Positions 17,661 to 26,081 of a stretch of 64,000 bases of DNA are shown piece after piece. Position 1 is the stretch's first letter; each line of letters starts with the position of its first letter. Made by a program: the position numbers and the translations under genes. Under the pieces are notes generated by a model. That model ran no database searches, had not been told where the DNA came from, and worked only from the letters and a program-made list of their open reading frames with translations. The stretch comes from Halopelagius longus (GTDB taxonomy: Archaea > Halobacteriota > Halobacteria > Halobacteriales > Haloferacaceae), in the NCBI RefSeq assembly GCF_900100875.1, contig NZ_FNKQ01000005.1, forward strand, positions 124,001 through 188,000, read 5' to 3'.

Positions 17661-19112
17661 ATGTCCGCAGAGTACGACATCTACATCGACGGAGAGTGGA
17701 AAGCGTCCGAGTCGGACGAGACGTTCGAGGTTCGGAACCCGGCCGACACGACCGAAGTGGTCGGCGTCTACCAATCGGCGACGAGCGACGACGCCGAGGC
17801 CGCAATCGAATCCGCGGTCGACGCACAGGAGGAGTGGGCGTCGACGCCCGCGCCGGAGCGCGGTTCGATACTGAGCGAGACGTCCGCGATTCTCCAGTCC
17901 CGGAAGGAGGAGTTGACGGAGTTGCTCACGGCCGAGGAGGGGAAGACCCACGGCGAGGCCGGCGGCGAAGTACAGCGCGCAATCGACATCTTCCGGTACT
18001 ACGGCGAGAAGGCGCGCGACCTCGGCGGCACGGTCAAGTCCGCCGGCGCCGAGAACAAACAGCTGTACACCAAGCCGGAACCGCTCGGAACCGTCTCGCT
18101 CATCACGCCGTGGAACTACCCCATCGCCATCCCGGCGTGGAAGCTCGCGCCCGCACTCGCGACGGGCAACACCGTCGCGTTCAAACCCGCGTCGGCTGCC
18201 CCGGGCGTCTCCCGCGCGCTGTTCGAAGCGCTGGAAGAGGCGGGCCTGCCCGCCGGCGTCGCCAACTACGTGACCGGGTCGGGCAGCGAAGTCGGGTCGG
18301 CGCTGGCTAGCCACGAGGACGTTGATGCGGTGTCGTTCACCGGGAGCACGGCCGTGGGGACGTCCGTCGCCCGACAGGCCGCCGAGGACCTCAAGCGAGT
18401 CCAGTGCGAGATGGGCGGGAAGAACCCCACCGTCGTGATGCCGAGCGGCGACTTCGAGACGGCGGTCGATATCGTCGGGAACGGAGCGTTCGGCGTCACC
18501 GGCCAAGCCTGCACCGCCTGCTCCCGCGCCATCGTCCACGAGGACGTCTACGAGGAGTTCGTCGACGCAATCGTCGACTACGCCGAATCGCTCGACGTCG
18601 GCGACGGGAGCGCCGGTGCCGACATGGGCCCGCACGTCACCGAGAGCGAACTCGACGGGACGCTGGAGTACATCGACGTGGCCGTCGCCGACGGGGCGAC
18701 GCTCGAAACCGGCGGCGAACGCCTCACCGGCGACGGGTACGACGACGGCTACTTCGTCGAACCGACGGTGTTCTCGGACGTGACCTCCGAGATGCGCATC
18801 GCACAGGAGGAGGTGTTCGGGCCGGTGTTGGCGGTGATTCCGGTATCGAGTTACGAGGAGGGCGTCGAAGTCGCCAACGACGTGGACTACGGCCTCTCGG
18901 CGAGCATCGTCACGCAGGACATGACCGAAGCCAAGCGCTTCGTCGACGACGTGGAGGCGGGCGTCGCGAAGGTCAACGAGAAGACGACCGGACTCGAACT
19001 GCACGTCCCCTTCGGCGGCTACAAGCAGTCCTCGACGAACACGTACCGCGAACAGGGCGACGCCGGACTCGACTTCTTCACCTCGACGAAGACGGTGTAC
19101 GAGAACTACTGA
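17661..19112 (+). CDS. aldehyde dehydrogenase (candidate 2-oxoglutarate semialdehyde dehydrogenase)
   Basis: The 483-residue ALDH-superfamily enzyme has PWNYP (about 150-155), the conserved CEMGGKNP with general-base Glu250, and GQACTACSR with catalytic Cys284. FGPV-type and PFGGYKQS cofactor and C-terminal motifs are also present. Length and motifs fit the haloarchaeal semialdehyde dehydrogenases that finish oxidative pentose breakdown by oxidising 2-oxoglutarate semialdehyde with NAD(P). With the DapA-like enzyme and acid-sugar dehydratases nearby, the same reaction is expected as the last step of a galacturonate route to 2-oxoglutarate. Succinate semialdehyde is an alternative substrate. 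Confidence 0.9.
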   Translation: MSAEYDIYIDGEWKASESDETFEVRNPADTTEVVGVYQSATSDDAEAAIESAVDAQEEWASTPAPERGSILSETSAILQSRKEELTELLTAEEGKTHGEAGGEVQRAIDIFRYYGEKARDLGGTVKSAGAENKQLYTKPEPLGTVSLITPWNYPIAIPAWKLAPALATGNTVAFKPASAAPGVSRALFEALEEAGLPAGVANYVTGSGSEVGSALASHEDVDAVSFTGSTAVGTSVARQAAEDLKRVQCEMGGKNPTVVMPSGDFETAVDIVGNGAFGVTGQACTACSRAIVHEDVYEEFVDAIVDYAESLDVGDGSAGADMGPHVTESELDGTLEYIDVAVADGATLETGGERLTGDGYDDGYFVEPTVFSDVTSEMRIAQEEVFGPVLAVIPVSSYEEGVEVANDVDYGLSASIVTQDMTEAKRFVDDVEAGVAKVNEKTTGLELHVPFGGYKQSSTNTYREQGDAGLDFFTSTKTVYENY

Positions 19113-19201
19113 CTCCTGTCCCGGCGGCGGCGTCTCGGCGCACCTTCTCCCGCGCCGTCCGTCCGTTCGTCCGTCCACCCGGCGTCTCGTTCGGTCCGCG
19201 C

Positions 19202-19660
19202 TCACTCCATCAGCGTCGTCACCAACCCGTCGAAGTTGAGGATGACGCGTTGGGTGACGTCGCCGAACAGCGCTTTCCCGGTCGGAGAGCGCTTCTGCCC
19301 CACGATGAACACGTGGTCGCACGCCGCCTCCGTCGCCGTTTGGAGTATCGTCTCGCCGAGTTCGTCTTCCTCGATTACCGCGGCGCTGATTTCGTACCCG
19401 ACTGCGCCCTCGCCGATAGTTTCGGCGACGAAGTCGCGCCCGAACCGCCGCGCGGCGTCGAGCGCGCTCGGTTGGCTGTACTTCTCTCCCTCCATGCGCT
19501 CTATCGATTCGACCGCGTCGAGGTTCTCTTCGACTTCCTTCGGCGTGAGATAGGAGAGCAGTACCAACTCCCCGTCGTTCGCCCGCGCCCACTCGGCGGC
19601 CTCTCGGAGGAGCGTTCTGTGCGAGTCACTGTCGTCTACAACCACGAGTCCGCGTTGCAT
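19202..19660 (-). CDS. UspA-family universal stress protein
   Basis: The 152-residue single UspA domain opens with GLVVVDDSDSHRTLL, the family nucleotide-site start. It ends with VGQKRSPTGKALFGDVTQRVI, which corresponds to the G-2x-G-9x-G(S/T) ATP-binding pattern with some departures. It is a cytosolic stress-related nucleotide-binding protein. The ATG at 19660 is favoured over the GTG at 19672 because a TATA-like TCTTTAAC at 19684-19694 lies about 29 nt away. It has no obvious tie to sugar metabolism. Confidence 0.85.
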   Translation of the reverse strand: MQRGLVVVDDSDSHRTLLREAAEWARANDGELVLLSYLTPKEVEENLDAVESIERMEGEKYSQPSALDAARRFGRDFVAETIGEGAVGYEISAAVIEEDELGETILQTATEAACDHVFIVGQKRSPTGKALFGDVTQRVILNFDGLVTTLME

Positions 19661-19683
19661 ACCCACAGTCACCGCGGCGAGAC

Positions 19684-19694
19684 AGTTAAAGATA
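19684..19694 (-). promoter_or_regulatory. TATA-like promoter of the UspA gene
   Basis: The AT-rich minus-strand element ATCTTTAACTG is about 29 nt upstream of the ATG at 19660. Confidence 0.45.
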
Positions 19695-19708
19695 GTCCCC
19701 CGTTCGCG

Positions 19709-20845
19709 CTACCCGTCGGCCCGGTAGCGTTCGAGGGCGTCGTCGTCCACCTCGATGCCGAGGCCCGGTCCCTGCGGAACGTCGAGGACGCCGCCGGAGG
19801 GGTCGAACGGCGTTTCGAGCAGGTCGCTCCTGAGAGGGTTGTCGCTGCGGTCGAACTCGACCATCATCGGTTCCGGGACGTTTCGCGTGTGGGGGTACGT
19901 CGAAATGCTGGCGGCGAACTGGACGGCGGCGGCCATCCCGACCGCACTGTTCCAGATGTGGGGCCGGACGGCGACGTTCTCCGTGGTCGCCATGTCGGCT
20001 ATCCGCCGCGCCTCGGAGAGTCCGCCGCAGCGACCGAGATTCGGCTGCACGATGTCCACCGTCCGGTCGTCGACGAGGCGCTTGAACTCGAAGCGCCCGT
20101 AGTGGGCCTCCCCCGCGGCGATCGGCGTGTCGATTCGGCGCTTCACCTCCCGGTACCCCGTCTCGTTCTCCGGCGGGACGGGTTCCTCGATCCACGTGAT
20201 GTCGTACTCCGCTATCGCCTTCGCCGTCTTCACGGCCTGCTCCGGCCGGTAGTTACCGTTGATATCGACCATGAGCGCGGCGTCGTCGCCGAGTATCTCG
20301 CGCGCCGTCCGAACCCGTTCGACGTCGCTCTCGACGCCCGCGCCGATTTTTATCTTCGCGGCCTCGAACCCCGCTTCGACCGCCTCCTCTATCGGTTCAG
20401 CGATGGGGCGGTCGCGCTCCGTGAAGTACATCGTCGAGGCGTACGGCGTCAGCGTGTGACACGTCTCGCCGCCCAACAGTTTGTGGACGGGCCGGCCGAC
20501 CGTCTTGCCGATGACGTCCCAACACGCCACGTCCACGGCGCTGAGGACGCTCTGGACGAACACGTCGCCGCCGAAGTGGTACGGGTCAGTGTACGAGCGT
20601 TCCGCAAGCGACTCCACCTCGAAGGGGTCCATCCCGACGACATCCTCGCGGAACAGTTCGTCGAACGTCGCCTCGGCGATTCGGCCGGGCGCGAACGCCT
20701 CGCCCCATCCGACCGTCCCCTCGTCGGTTTCGATGCGGAGGAGCGTCGTCTCGCGCGTCCGTCCGAACCCCCGCGCGTCGCCCATCGCCTCGCCCTCGGG
20801 GAGCGTCGAGGAGACGGGAATCGTCTCTGCATCGGTCACTTCCAT
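19709..20845 (-). CDS. enolase-superfamily (mandelate racemase/muconate lactonizing type) acid-sugar dehydratase
   Basis: The 378-residue protein has a complete mandelate-racemase-type active site. KIK at 164-166 is the first base motif, Asp194, Glu220 and Glu246 (in DINGNY, IEEP and GEAHYG) are the metal ligands, and His296 in RPHIWNS is the second catalytic group. Such enzymes dehydrate aldonates or aldarates, or cycloisomerise lactones. In this cluster galactarate, galactarolactone or galactonate are reasonable substrates, which would place it before the DapA-like enzyme. A TATA-like box (20870-20880) supports the ATG at 20845. Confidence 0.88.
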   Translation of the reverse strand: MEVTDAETIPVSSTLPEGEAMGDARGFGRTRETTLLRIETDEGTVGWGEAFAPGRIAEATFDELFREDVVGMDPFEVESLAERSYTDPYHFGGDVFVQSVLSAVDVACWDVIGKTVGRPVHKLLGGETCHTLTPYASTMYFTERDRPIAEPIEEAVEAGFEAAKIKIGAGVESDVERVRTAREILGDDAALMVDINGNYRPEQAVKTAKAIAEYDITWIEEPVPPENETGYREVKRRIDTPIAAGEAHYGRFEFKRLVDDRTVDIVQPNLGRCGGLSEARRIADMATTENVAVRPHIWNSAVGMAAAVQFAASISTYPHTRNVPEPMMVEFDRSDNPLRSDLLETPFDPSGGVLDVPQGPGLGIEVDDDALERYRADG

Positions 20846-20869
20846 GTCCTCTCACTCAGAGAGTGGCGA

Positions 20870-20880
20870 GTTATAGTTTG
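20870..20880 (-). promoter_or_regulatory. TATA-like promoter of the first enolase-superfamily gene
   Basis: On the minus strand CAAACTATAAC is centred about 30 nt before the ATG at 20845. CACTC-TCT-GAGTG lies between it and the ATG and is a weak operator candidate. Confidence 0.45.
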
Positions 20881-20966
20881 GGTCGAGAGCAGGTGTTCGC
20901 GGCGACGACCCGCTCGGTTCCGAATCGGTTCGCGGCGCAGGTGTGACGCAGACGCGCCGCGGTCGG

Positions 20967-22211
20967 TCACTCCCGGTCGTCGTAGCGGAACTCCGTCCAC
21001 GGACCCTCGACGAACGGGTACCGCTCGACCACGTCTAAATCCACTTCGACGCCGAGTCCGGGGTCGTCCGAGAGGGTCAACACGCCGTCATCGACGGCCG
21101 GTACCCCCTCGATGATGTCGAACGCCACGTCGAACTGGTACATTCCGGGGTCGGGTTCGGCGTCGAGTACGGGGTCGTTCTCGAACACCGGGTACTCGAG
21201 GAGTCCCACTTCGGGCGCGGCGGCGACGAGGTGGGCGTTCGCCGCGAGGCCGAGCCACGTCCCGAAGTTGTGCGGGACGAACTCCACGTCGCGCCCGCGG
21301 CAGAACTCGACCGCCTCTCGACAGCCCGTGTACCCCTCGTGGTGACGCACGTCGCCTTGGAGGTACTCGACCGCACCCGTGCGTCCGAGTTCGAGAAGTC
21401 CCGCGGCCGACTCCTCGCTCTCGCCGCCGGCCAACGGCGCGCCCGTCTCCGCGAGCGACCTGTACCCGTCGTAATCGTCGGGTTCGACGGGTTCCTCTAT
21501 CCAGTACGCGCCGCACTCCGCCGCGTGTTTGACCAGTTCGCCGACGGTGTCGTCGTCGTAGGCGTCGCGTATCTTCCACCACGTGTGGACGTCGAGCATC
21601 AGTTCCGTCTCGTCGAGCGTTTCGGCGAGCAGCTCGACCGTCCGCCGGTCGCCGTCGGGGCCGATACCGGGGCGGTACTTGTAGCCTATAAATCCCAGTT
21701 CCTCGATGGTCGCCGCCTGCTCGGCGTACCCCTCCGGTTCCATGTACATCCCGGCGCTGGCGTAGAGGGGTATCTCCGTCGTCGGGTCGCTCCCGTACTC
21801 GTCGGCGAGGAGTTCGTACACCGGCGCTCCGAGTTCACGCCCGCGGATGTCGTAGAGGGCGACGTCTATCGCCGAGACGGCCTCCGTCCGGAGACGACCG
21901 GGGAGTCCGGCGTCGGCGATGCGGTCGTGAGCGTCCGGGATTCGGTCGATGCGTCGGCCTTCGAGTGCGTCGGCCACGTCCCCGTTGACGATATCGGCGA
22001 ACGTGCCCTGCGAGTCGCCCTCGAAGTACTCGCGCATCGCGGAACTACTCGCGCCGGCGGTGGCGACGCCCCGCGTCCCGTCTCTCGTCTCGACGACGAC
22101 GAGGACGACGTCGCGTTTGTGTAATCGGCGGGTGCCGCCGCAGAACGCCCGGTCCTGCGAGGGGTCTATCGGCGAGGAGAGAGCGTACCCTCTCACGTCG
22201 GTTATCTCCAT
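20967..22211 (-). CDS. enolase-superfamily acid-sugar dehydratase, divergent KxR active site
   Basis: A 414-residue member of the mandelate racemase/muconate lactonizing group. Metal ligands are Asp207 (LDVHTWW), Glu239 (WIEEPVEPDDY) and Glu264 (GGESEES), and His314 lies in VPHNFGTW. The usual KxK base motif is K178-Y-R180, so the second lysine is replaced by arginine. With the 378-residue paralogue 121 bp downstream, two different acid sugars may be handled, or one enzyme may act on a lactone. The start at 22211 is set by a TATA-like GATTTATGG at 22235-22243. Confidence 0.86.
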   Translation of the reverse strand: MEITDVRGYALSSPIDPSQDRAFCGGTRRLHKRDVVLVVVETRDGTRGVATAGASSSAMREYFEGDSQGTFADIVNGDVADALEGRRIDRIPDAHDRIADAGLPGRLRTEAVSAIDVALYDIRGRELGAPVYELLADEYGSDPTTEIPLYASAGMYMEPEGYAEQAATIEELGFIGYKYRPGIGPDGDRRTVELLAETLDETELMLDVHTWWKIRDAYDDDTVGELVKHAAECGAYWIEEPVEPDDYDGYRSLAETGAPLAGGESEESAAGLLELGRTGAVEYLQGDVRHHEGYTGCREAVEFCRGRDVEFVPHNFGTWLGLAANAHLVAAAPEVGLLEYPVFENDPVLDAEPDPGMYQFDVAFDIIEGVPAVDDGVLTLSDDPGLGVEVDLDVVERYPFVEGPWTEFRYDDRE

Positions 22212-22234
22212 GCACGAGGTATGCGAACACAGGC

Positions 22235-22243
22235 CCATAAATC
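22235..22243 (-). promoter_or_regulatory. TATA-like promoter of the second enolase-superfamily gene
   Basis: Minus-strand GATTTATGG is about 28 nt before the ATG at 22211. It overlaps the alternative upstream ATG at 22238, which is therefore rejected as the start. Confidence 0.5.
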
Positions 22244-22267
22244 ATTCTCGCGTCCGAGTCGAATCCG

Positions 22268-23041
22268 CTACGAGAACTTCGTGTTGAGTTCGATGACGTT
22301 CGCGGCTCGCTGAACGTAGTCCGCGAGTTCGCCGTGGAGTACGCTCTCGGTGAACCGACTCGACGGGCCGGAGATGCTTATCGCGCCGAGAACCTTGTTC
22401 CCGTCTCTGACCGGCGCGGCGACGCAGCGGAGACCCTCGATGTTCTCCTCGTCGTCCAAGGCGTATCCGCGCTCTCTGATCGCCGCTAACTCCTCGACGA
22501 GTTCCGTCCGCGACGTTATCGTGTTGGGGGTCACCCGCACGAAGTCGATGCCGTCGACGATGGCGTCGCGTTCCTCCTCCGGGAGGAACGCCAGCACGGA
22601 TTTCCCGAGTGAGGTGGAGTGTATCGGCTGTTGGGTGCCGACGCGGGAGGCGGTTTCGACGGCCCGGTCCCCCGTCGCCTTACAGAGGTACGAGACGCGC
22701 CCGAACTCCTCGATACCGAACTGCGCTATCTCGCCGGTCTCCTCGGCCAACGACTCGACTTCGTCCTCGATGACCTCGTAGTTCCCCACTTGGTCGCGGA
22801 CGTAGGTCGCCATGTCGAGAATGCGGAGGCTCAGCCGGTAGCTGTTGCCATCGCGGACGATCATCTTCCGTTCTTCGAGCGTTCGAAGGTGGCTGTGGAC
22901 GGTGCTCTTCGAGTGACCCAACTCGTCGGCCAGTTCCGTCACCCCGACGTCGGTCCGACGTTGGAGCACGTCGATGACGTTCAAGGCGATCTCCACGGAA
23001 CGAATCGTCCGCGACTGTTCGCCAATGTCTTGGCTTGTCAT
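22268..23041 (-). CDS. IclR-family transcriptional regulator
   Basis: The 257-residue regulator has an N-terminal winged helix (about 15-75, with VTELADELGHSKSTVHSHLRTL as helix-turn-helix) and a C-terminal IclR effector domain (about 80-255). The effector domain contains HSTSLGKSVLAFLPEEE and RCVAAPVRDGNKVLGAISISGPSSR. Haloarchaeal IclR proteins control sugar-degradation genes. Lying next to the dehydratase genes and divergent from the ThuA-like gene, it probably senses a uronate or acid sugar for this locus. The ATG at 23041 has a TATA box about 30 nt upstream. Confidence 0.9.
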   Translation of the reverse strand: MTSQDIGEQSRTIRSVEIALNVIDVLQRRTDVGVTELADELGHSKSTVHSHLRTLEERKMIVRDGNSYRLSLRILDMATYVRDQVGNYEVIEDEVESLAEETGEIAQFGIEEFGRVSYLCKATGDRAVETASRVGTQQPIHSTSLGKSVLAFLPEEERDAIVDGIDFVRVTPNTITSRTELVEELAAIRERGYALDDEENIEGLRCVAAPVRDGNKVLGAISISGPSSRFTESVLHGELADYVQRAANVIELNTKFS

Positions 23042-23464
23042 AGCATAGGTGTGCACCTCGCACCACTTAAGTATATTTTCGTCGGGGGAACGAACCGGAC
23101 GACGGAGACGCCACCCACCTGCGACGAATGCACCGGCCGGCGCGAGGGCGAGTATCGGGGACGGGGTACCTCCTCACCGCCGAGAGGCGGACCGTTCGTT
23201 CCCCTCACGGGAACGGCGTTCGACGGGCGTTCGTCGTCCGCCGGGCGGCCCACGGAGACGAATTTCGCGGATTGAGCCCCAGGAAACCGCTACGAGACGA
23301 GCGATGGTCGGACGGAAGGCCACGTTACAGCAGTAGAATCGTAACGGGGCGTTCGGCTAGGAGGAACGAATCGGCGCGGAATCGGCACTCGGACGTCCTC
23401 GTCCGTCGACCGAACCGCGCTCGTTTCCACCAATCCTTATACATTCCCGCCGAGAGGTGCCGAT
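23042..23464. other. 423-bp divergent promoter region
   Basis: It holds the IclR promoter (minus-strand AAAATATACTTAAG, 23066-23079) and the ThuA-like gene promoter (CCTTATACA, 23436-23444), each 25-30 nt from its ATG. CGTTAC (23323-23328) and GTAACG (23341-23346) form an inverted repeat that could be an operator. No gene is seen in between. Confidence 0.55.
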
Positions 23465-24190
23465 ATGACGGTTCGAGTCACCGTGTGGAACGAGAACGTC
23501 CACGAACGAGAGGAACCGGACGTCGCGGAACGCTACCCCGACGGAATCCACGGCGCGATAGCCGAGATTTTCGAGGGGGACGGCTACGAGGTGCGGACGG
23601 CGACCTTACAGGAGGAGGAACACGGCCTCACGGAGGACGTCGTGGAGTGGACGGACGTTCTCGTCTGGTGGTCCCACTGCGCGAACGACGAGGTGCGCGA
23701 CGACGTGGCAGAACGGGTCGTGGAGGCCGTCCACGACGGCACGGGGTTCGTTCCGCTCCACTCCGGGAAGAACTCCAAGCCGTTCAAGCGACTGATGGGG
23801 ACGACCTGCCGCATCAAGTACCGCCACGGCGGGGAGACCGAACGGGTGTGGGTCGCGGACCCCGGCCACCCCATCGCCGACGGACTCGGGGAGAGCTTCG
23901 AGATTCCCTCGACCGAGATGTACGGCGAACCGTTCGACATCCCCGAACCCGACCGGACGGTGTTCATCTCGTGGTTCGAGGGCGGCGAGGTGTTCCGCTC
24001 GGGCGTCTGTTACCGCCGCGGGCGCGGGCGCATCTTCGCGTTCCGCCCCGGCCACGAGGAGTATCCGATATTCTACCAGGACGAGGTCCGGCGGGTCGTT
24101 CGAAACGCCGTGGACTGGGCCGCCCCGAACGAGGGAGCCACGGTGAACTGGGGGGAGGTAGAGCCCGCAGAATCGGCTCGCGAGCAGTAG
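23465..24190 (+). CDS. ThuA-domain protein (trehalose-utilisation-like)
   Basis: The 241-residue protein is a single ThuA domain with a glutamine-amidotransferase-like fold. VTVWNENVHE at the start, DVLVWWSHCANDEV (about 64-77), GFVPLHSGKNSKPFKRLMG (about 98-116) and AFRPGHEEYPIFY near the C-terminus match the family. ThuA proteins occur with Gfo/Idh/MocA oxidoreductases in disaccharide and sugar-acid loci, where they are thought to help convert 3-keto sugars. The exact reaction is unsettled. Two Gfo/Idh/MocA enzymes in this locus fit that pairing. Confidence 0.88.
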   Translation: MTVRVTVWNENVHEREEPDVAERYPDGIHGAIAEIFEGDGYEVRTATLQEEEHGLTEDVVEWTDVLVWWSHCANDEVRDDVAERVVEAVHDGTGFVPLHSGKNSKPFKRLMGTTCRIKYRHGGETERVWVADPGHPIADGLGESFEIPSTEMYGEPFDIPEPDRTVFISWFEGGEVFRSGVCYRRGRGRIFAFRPGHEEYPIFYQDEVRRVVRNAVDWAAPNEGATVNWGEVEPAESAREQ

Positions 24191-24310
24191 TCGGACGCGG
24201 TGTCGTTCACGACGTGGCACTTCGTGTACGGTTCGCCTCATCCGACGAGGCCGTCGCTTGAACGTCGGTGCGCGAAGCGTCGACGACCGGCGATCGAACC
24301 GTCACGAACG

Positions 24311-24341
24311 TTTAAATACTATCTCCGCGCACGTTCGAACG
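24311..24341 (+). promoter_or_regulatory. promoter of the LLM oxidoreductase gene with a palindrome
   Basis: TTTAAATA (24311-24318) is about 32 nt from the ATG at 24346. The perfect palindrome CGTTCGAACG (24332-24341) lies just before the start codon and may be an operator. Confidence 0.45.
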
Positions 24342-24345
24342 AGCG

Positions 24346-25332
24346 ATGAAGTTCGGAATCTTTCCCGTCGAAGGCGGCGACAGTTGGGACGGCGTCGTCG
24401 AACAGTGTCGAGTGGCGGAACGGGTCGGCTTCGAGACCTGCTGGGTGAACGACCATCAGGCGACGGAGGGCGACAACTACTGGCCGTCCCCGCTGACGCG
24501 ACTCACGAGCATCGCGACGGGGACGGAGACGTTGGAGTTGGTCACGTCCGTCCTCATCCTCCCGCTCTACCATCCGCTGCACGTGGCACAGCGAGCGGCG
24601 ATGTTGGACAACATCTCCGACGGGCGGTTGACGCTCGGCGTCGGCCTCGGCTACGTCGAAAAGGAGTTCGACGCCTTCGACGTGCCGATGGACGAACGCG
24701 CCGGGCGGATGATAGAGGGCATCCAGTTCATCGACGAGTTCCTCTCGTCCGACGAGCCGATATCGTTCGAGTGTCCGTTCTTCGAGGTCGAAGACTGGCA
24801 ACCGCTCCCGCAGACCGTCCAGTCGCCCCGGCCGCCGTTGTGGATCGGCGGGTGGGGTGACAAGCAGATTTCTCGGTCGGTGAAGTTCAGCGACGCGTGG
24901 GTACCGGGCGTCGTCGCGGACCTCGAAACCGTCGAGGACCGCAAGCGACTCCAACGGGAACACGTCGAACGCTCCGAGCAAGACTGGGAGTCGATGGATC
25001 ATCCGCTGATGCGGGAAGCGGTCATCGCCGAGACGGAGGAAGAGGTGATGGAACGGAAGGAGTACCTCCACCGGACGTACATCGACGAGTACGGCGGCGA
25101 GTTCTCCCACCCGTTGATGACCGCCGACTCCGTCGAGGAGTTCGAGGAACTCGCCGACGACCGGTTCATCTACGGGACGCCCGAGCAGGTAATCGAGCAG
25201 ATAGAGTCGATGCGGGAACGGTTCGCGCTGAACCAGTTGACGCTTCGGTTCCACCACTCCGGGATGCCGAAGGAACTCGTCGAAGACCAGATTCGACTGT
25301 TCGGAGAGGAGGTCATTCCGGCGTTCGAGTGA
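24346..25332 (+). CDS. LLM-class (luciferase-like) flavin or F420-dependent oxidoreductase
   Basis: The 328-residue TIM-barrel protein starts MKFGIFPVEGG, has CWVNDHQATEGDNYWPSP near 30-47, RLTLGVGLGYVEKEFDAF near 100, and RPPLWIGGWGD near 163. These are typical luciferase-like monooxygenase features. The group includes F420-dependent enzymes such as sugar-6-phosphate dehydrogenases, and haloarchaea make F420. Whether it uses F420 or FMN, and its substrate, cannot be told from the sequence. It lies 155 bp after the ThuA-like gene and ends the GATC-poor catabolic region. Confidence 0.85.
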   Translation: MKFGIFPVEGGDSWDGVVEQCRVAERVGFETCWVNDHQATEGDNYWPSPLTRLTSIATGTETLELVTSVLILPLYHPLHVAQRAAMLDNISDGRLTLGVGLGYVEKEFDAFDVPMDERAGRMIEGIQFIDEFLSSDEPISFECPFFEVEDWQPLPQTVQSPRPPLWIGGWGDKQISRSVKFSDAWVPGVVADLETVEDRKRLQREHVERSEQDWESMDHPLMREAVIAETEEEVMERKEYLHRTYIDEYGGEFSHPLMTADSVEEFEELADDRFIYGTPEQVIEQIESMRERFALNQLTLRFHHSGMPKELVEDQIRLFGEEVIPAFE

Positions 25333-26081
25333 CGGGCGGTTCGCGGCGACGTTCTACCCGCGTGACGGACGACGCTCGGTCGGCGTTCGAGAGACGGGAA
25401 CGCCGGACGGACTCCCAAAATCGAGAGACGGAGGTGCGGCTACACGACCTATCGCACGCTAATCCACGTGCGAGGCCACCGTTTTGTACAAATGTTTTTG
25501 GACAGAAGGTGTAGATGCCGGGTTTCGACCCTTCGTCGAGGACCCCCGAATCCTCTACAGGACGGAATCCGCGTTCGATCGCTTCCTGTAACCGCCGAGT
25601 CGTACATCGATCGTATCCGCTGTTGATCGGGCCTCGGTCGTACTTATTCTGTCAGCTCCACAATTCATAATGTACTCCTGGATTATAAGTTTAGCACGCC
25701 GACCATTCGACAGAATACGGTTAGAGCAACTGCAGGTCAAATACAGACGACAACACTCCGGACTCCGGTCCGGAAACACAGATTTAAATACGTGAATCGA
25801 GAGAAGCACGTTATCGAATCTAACGTCGTCTGATCGCCAACCGAATACAAGAAGAAATGTTTATCACGTCCTGAACTAACCGGGAGGTTCCCTGTAGGGA
25901 CATCGGATTCCGTAAGGTACGTCTGTCGAGTCCGCCGAAGTCCGAGCGAAGCGACTAGTGCACGAGTCGATGCGGCCACCCTGTTCCATCGGATGTTCTC
26001 ACCGGGAGACGATCAGCGACGGTGATGGCACTTCTTCCCGATGACCCGTCCGTTTATTGGTCGACCGGACGAGGAGTGCGT
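25333..26081. other. 749-bp low-GC gap at the junction of two gene regions
   Basis: No convincing gene was found. The gap is AT-richer than its surroundings and holds several symmetric elements: ACGTTA-TCGAATC-TAACGT (25808-25826) and TCCCTGTAGGGA (25889-25900). TATA-like boxes occur near 25780 (TTTAAATA) and 25858 (GTTTATCA). Small open frames on the minus strand (25555-25809, 25737-25979) lack recognisable features. It separates the GATC-poor left region from the GATC-rich arabinoside region and looks like an old insertion border. Confidence 0.5.
26047..26071 (+). promoter_or_regulatory. promoter of second IclR gene, TATA box inside an inverted repeat
   Basis: CGTCCG (26047-26052) and CGGACG (26066-26071) flank TTTATTGG (26053-26060), about 27 nt before the ATG at 26082. 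Such an arrangement would suit self-repression. The upstream ATG at 26022 is rejected because it precedes this promoter. Confidence 0.45.
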
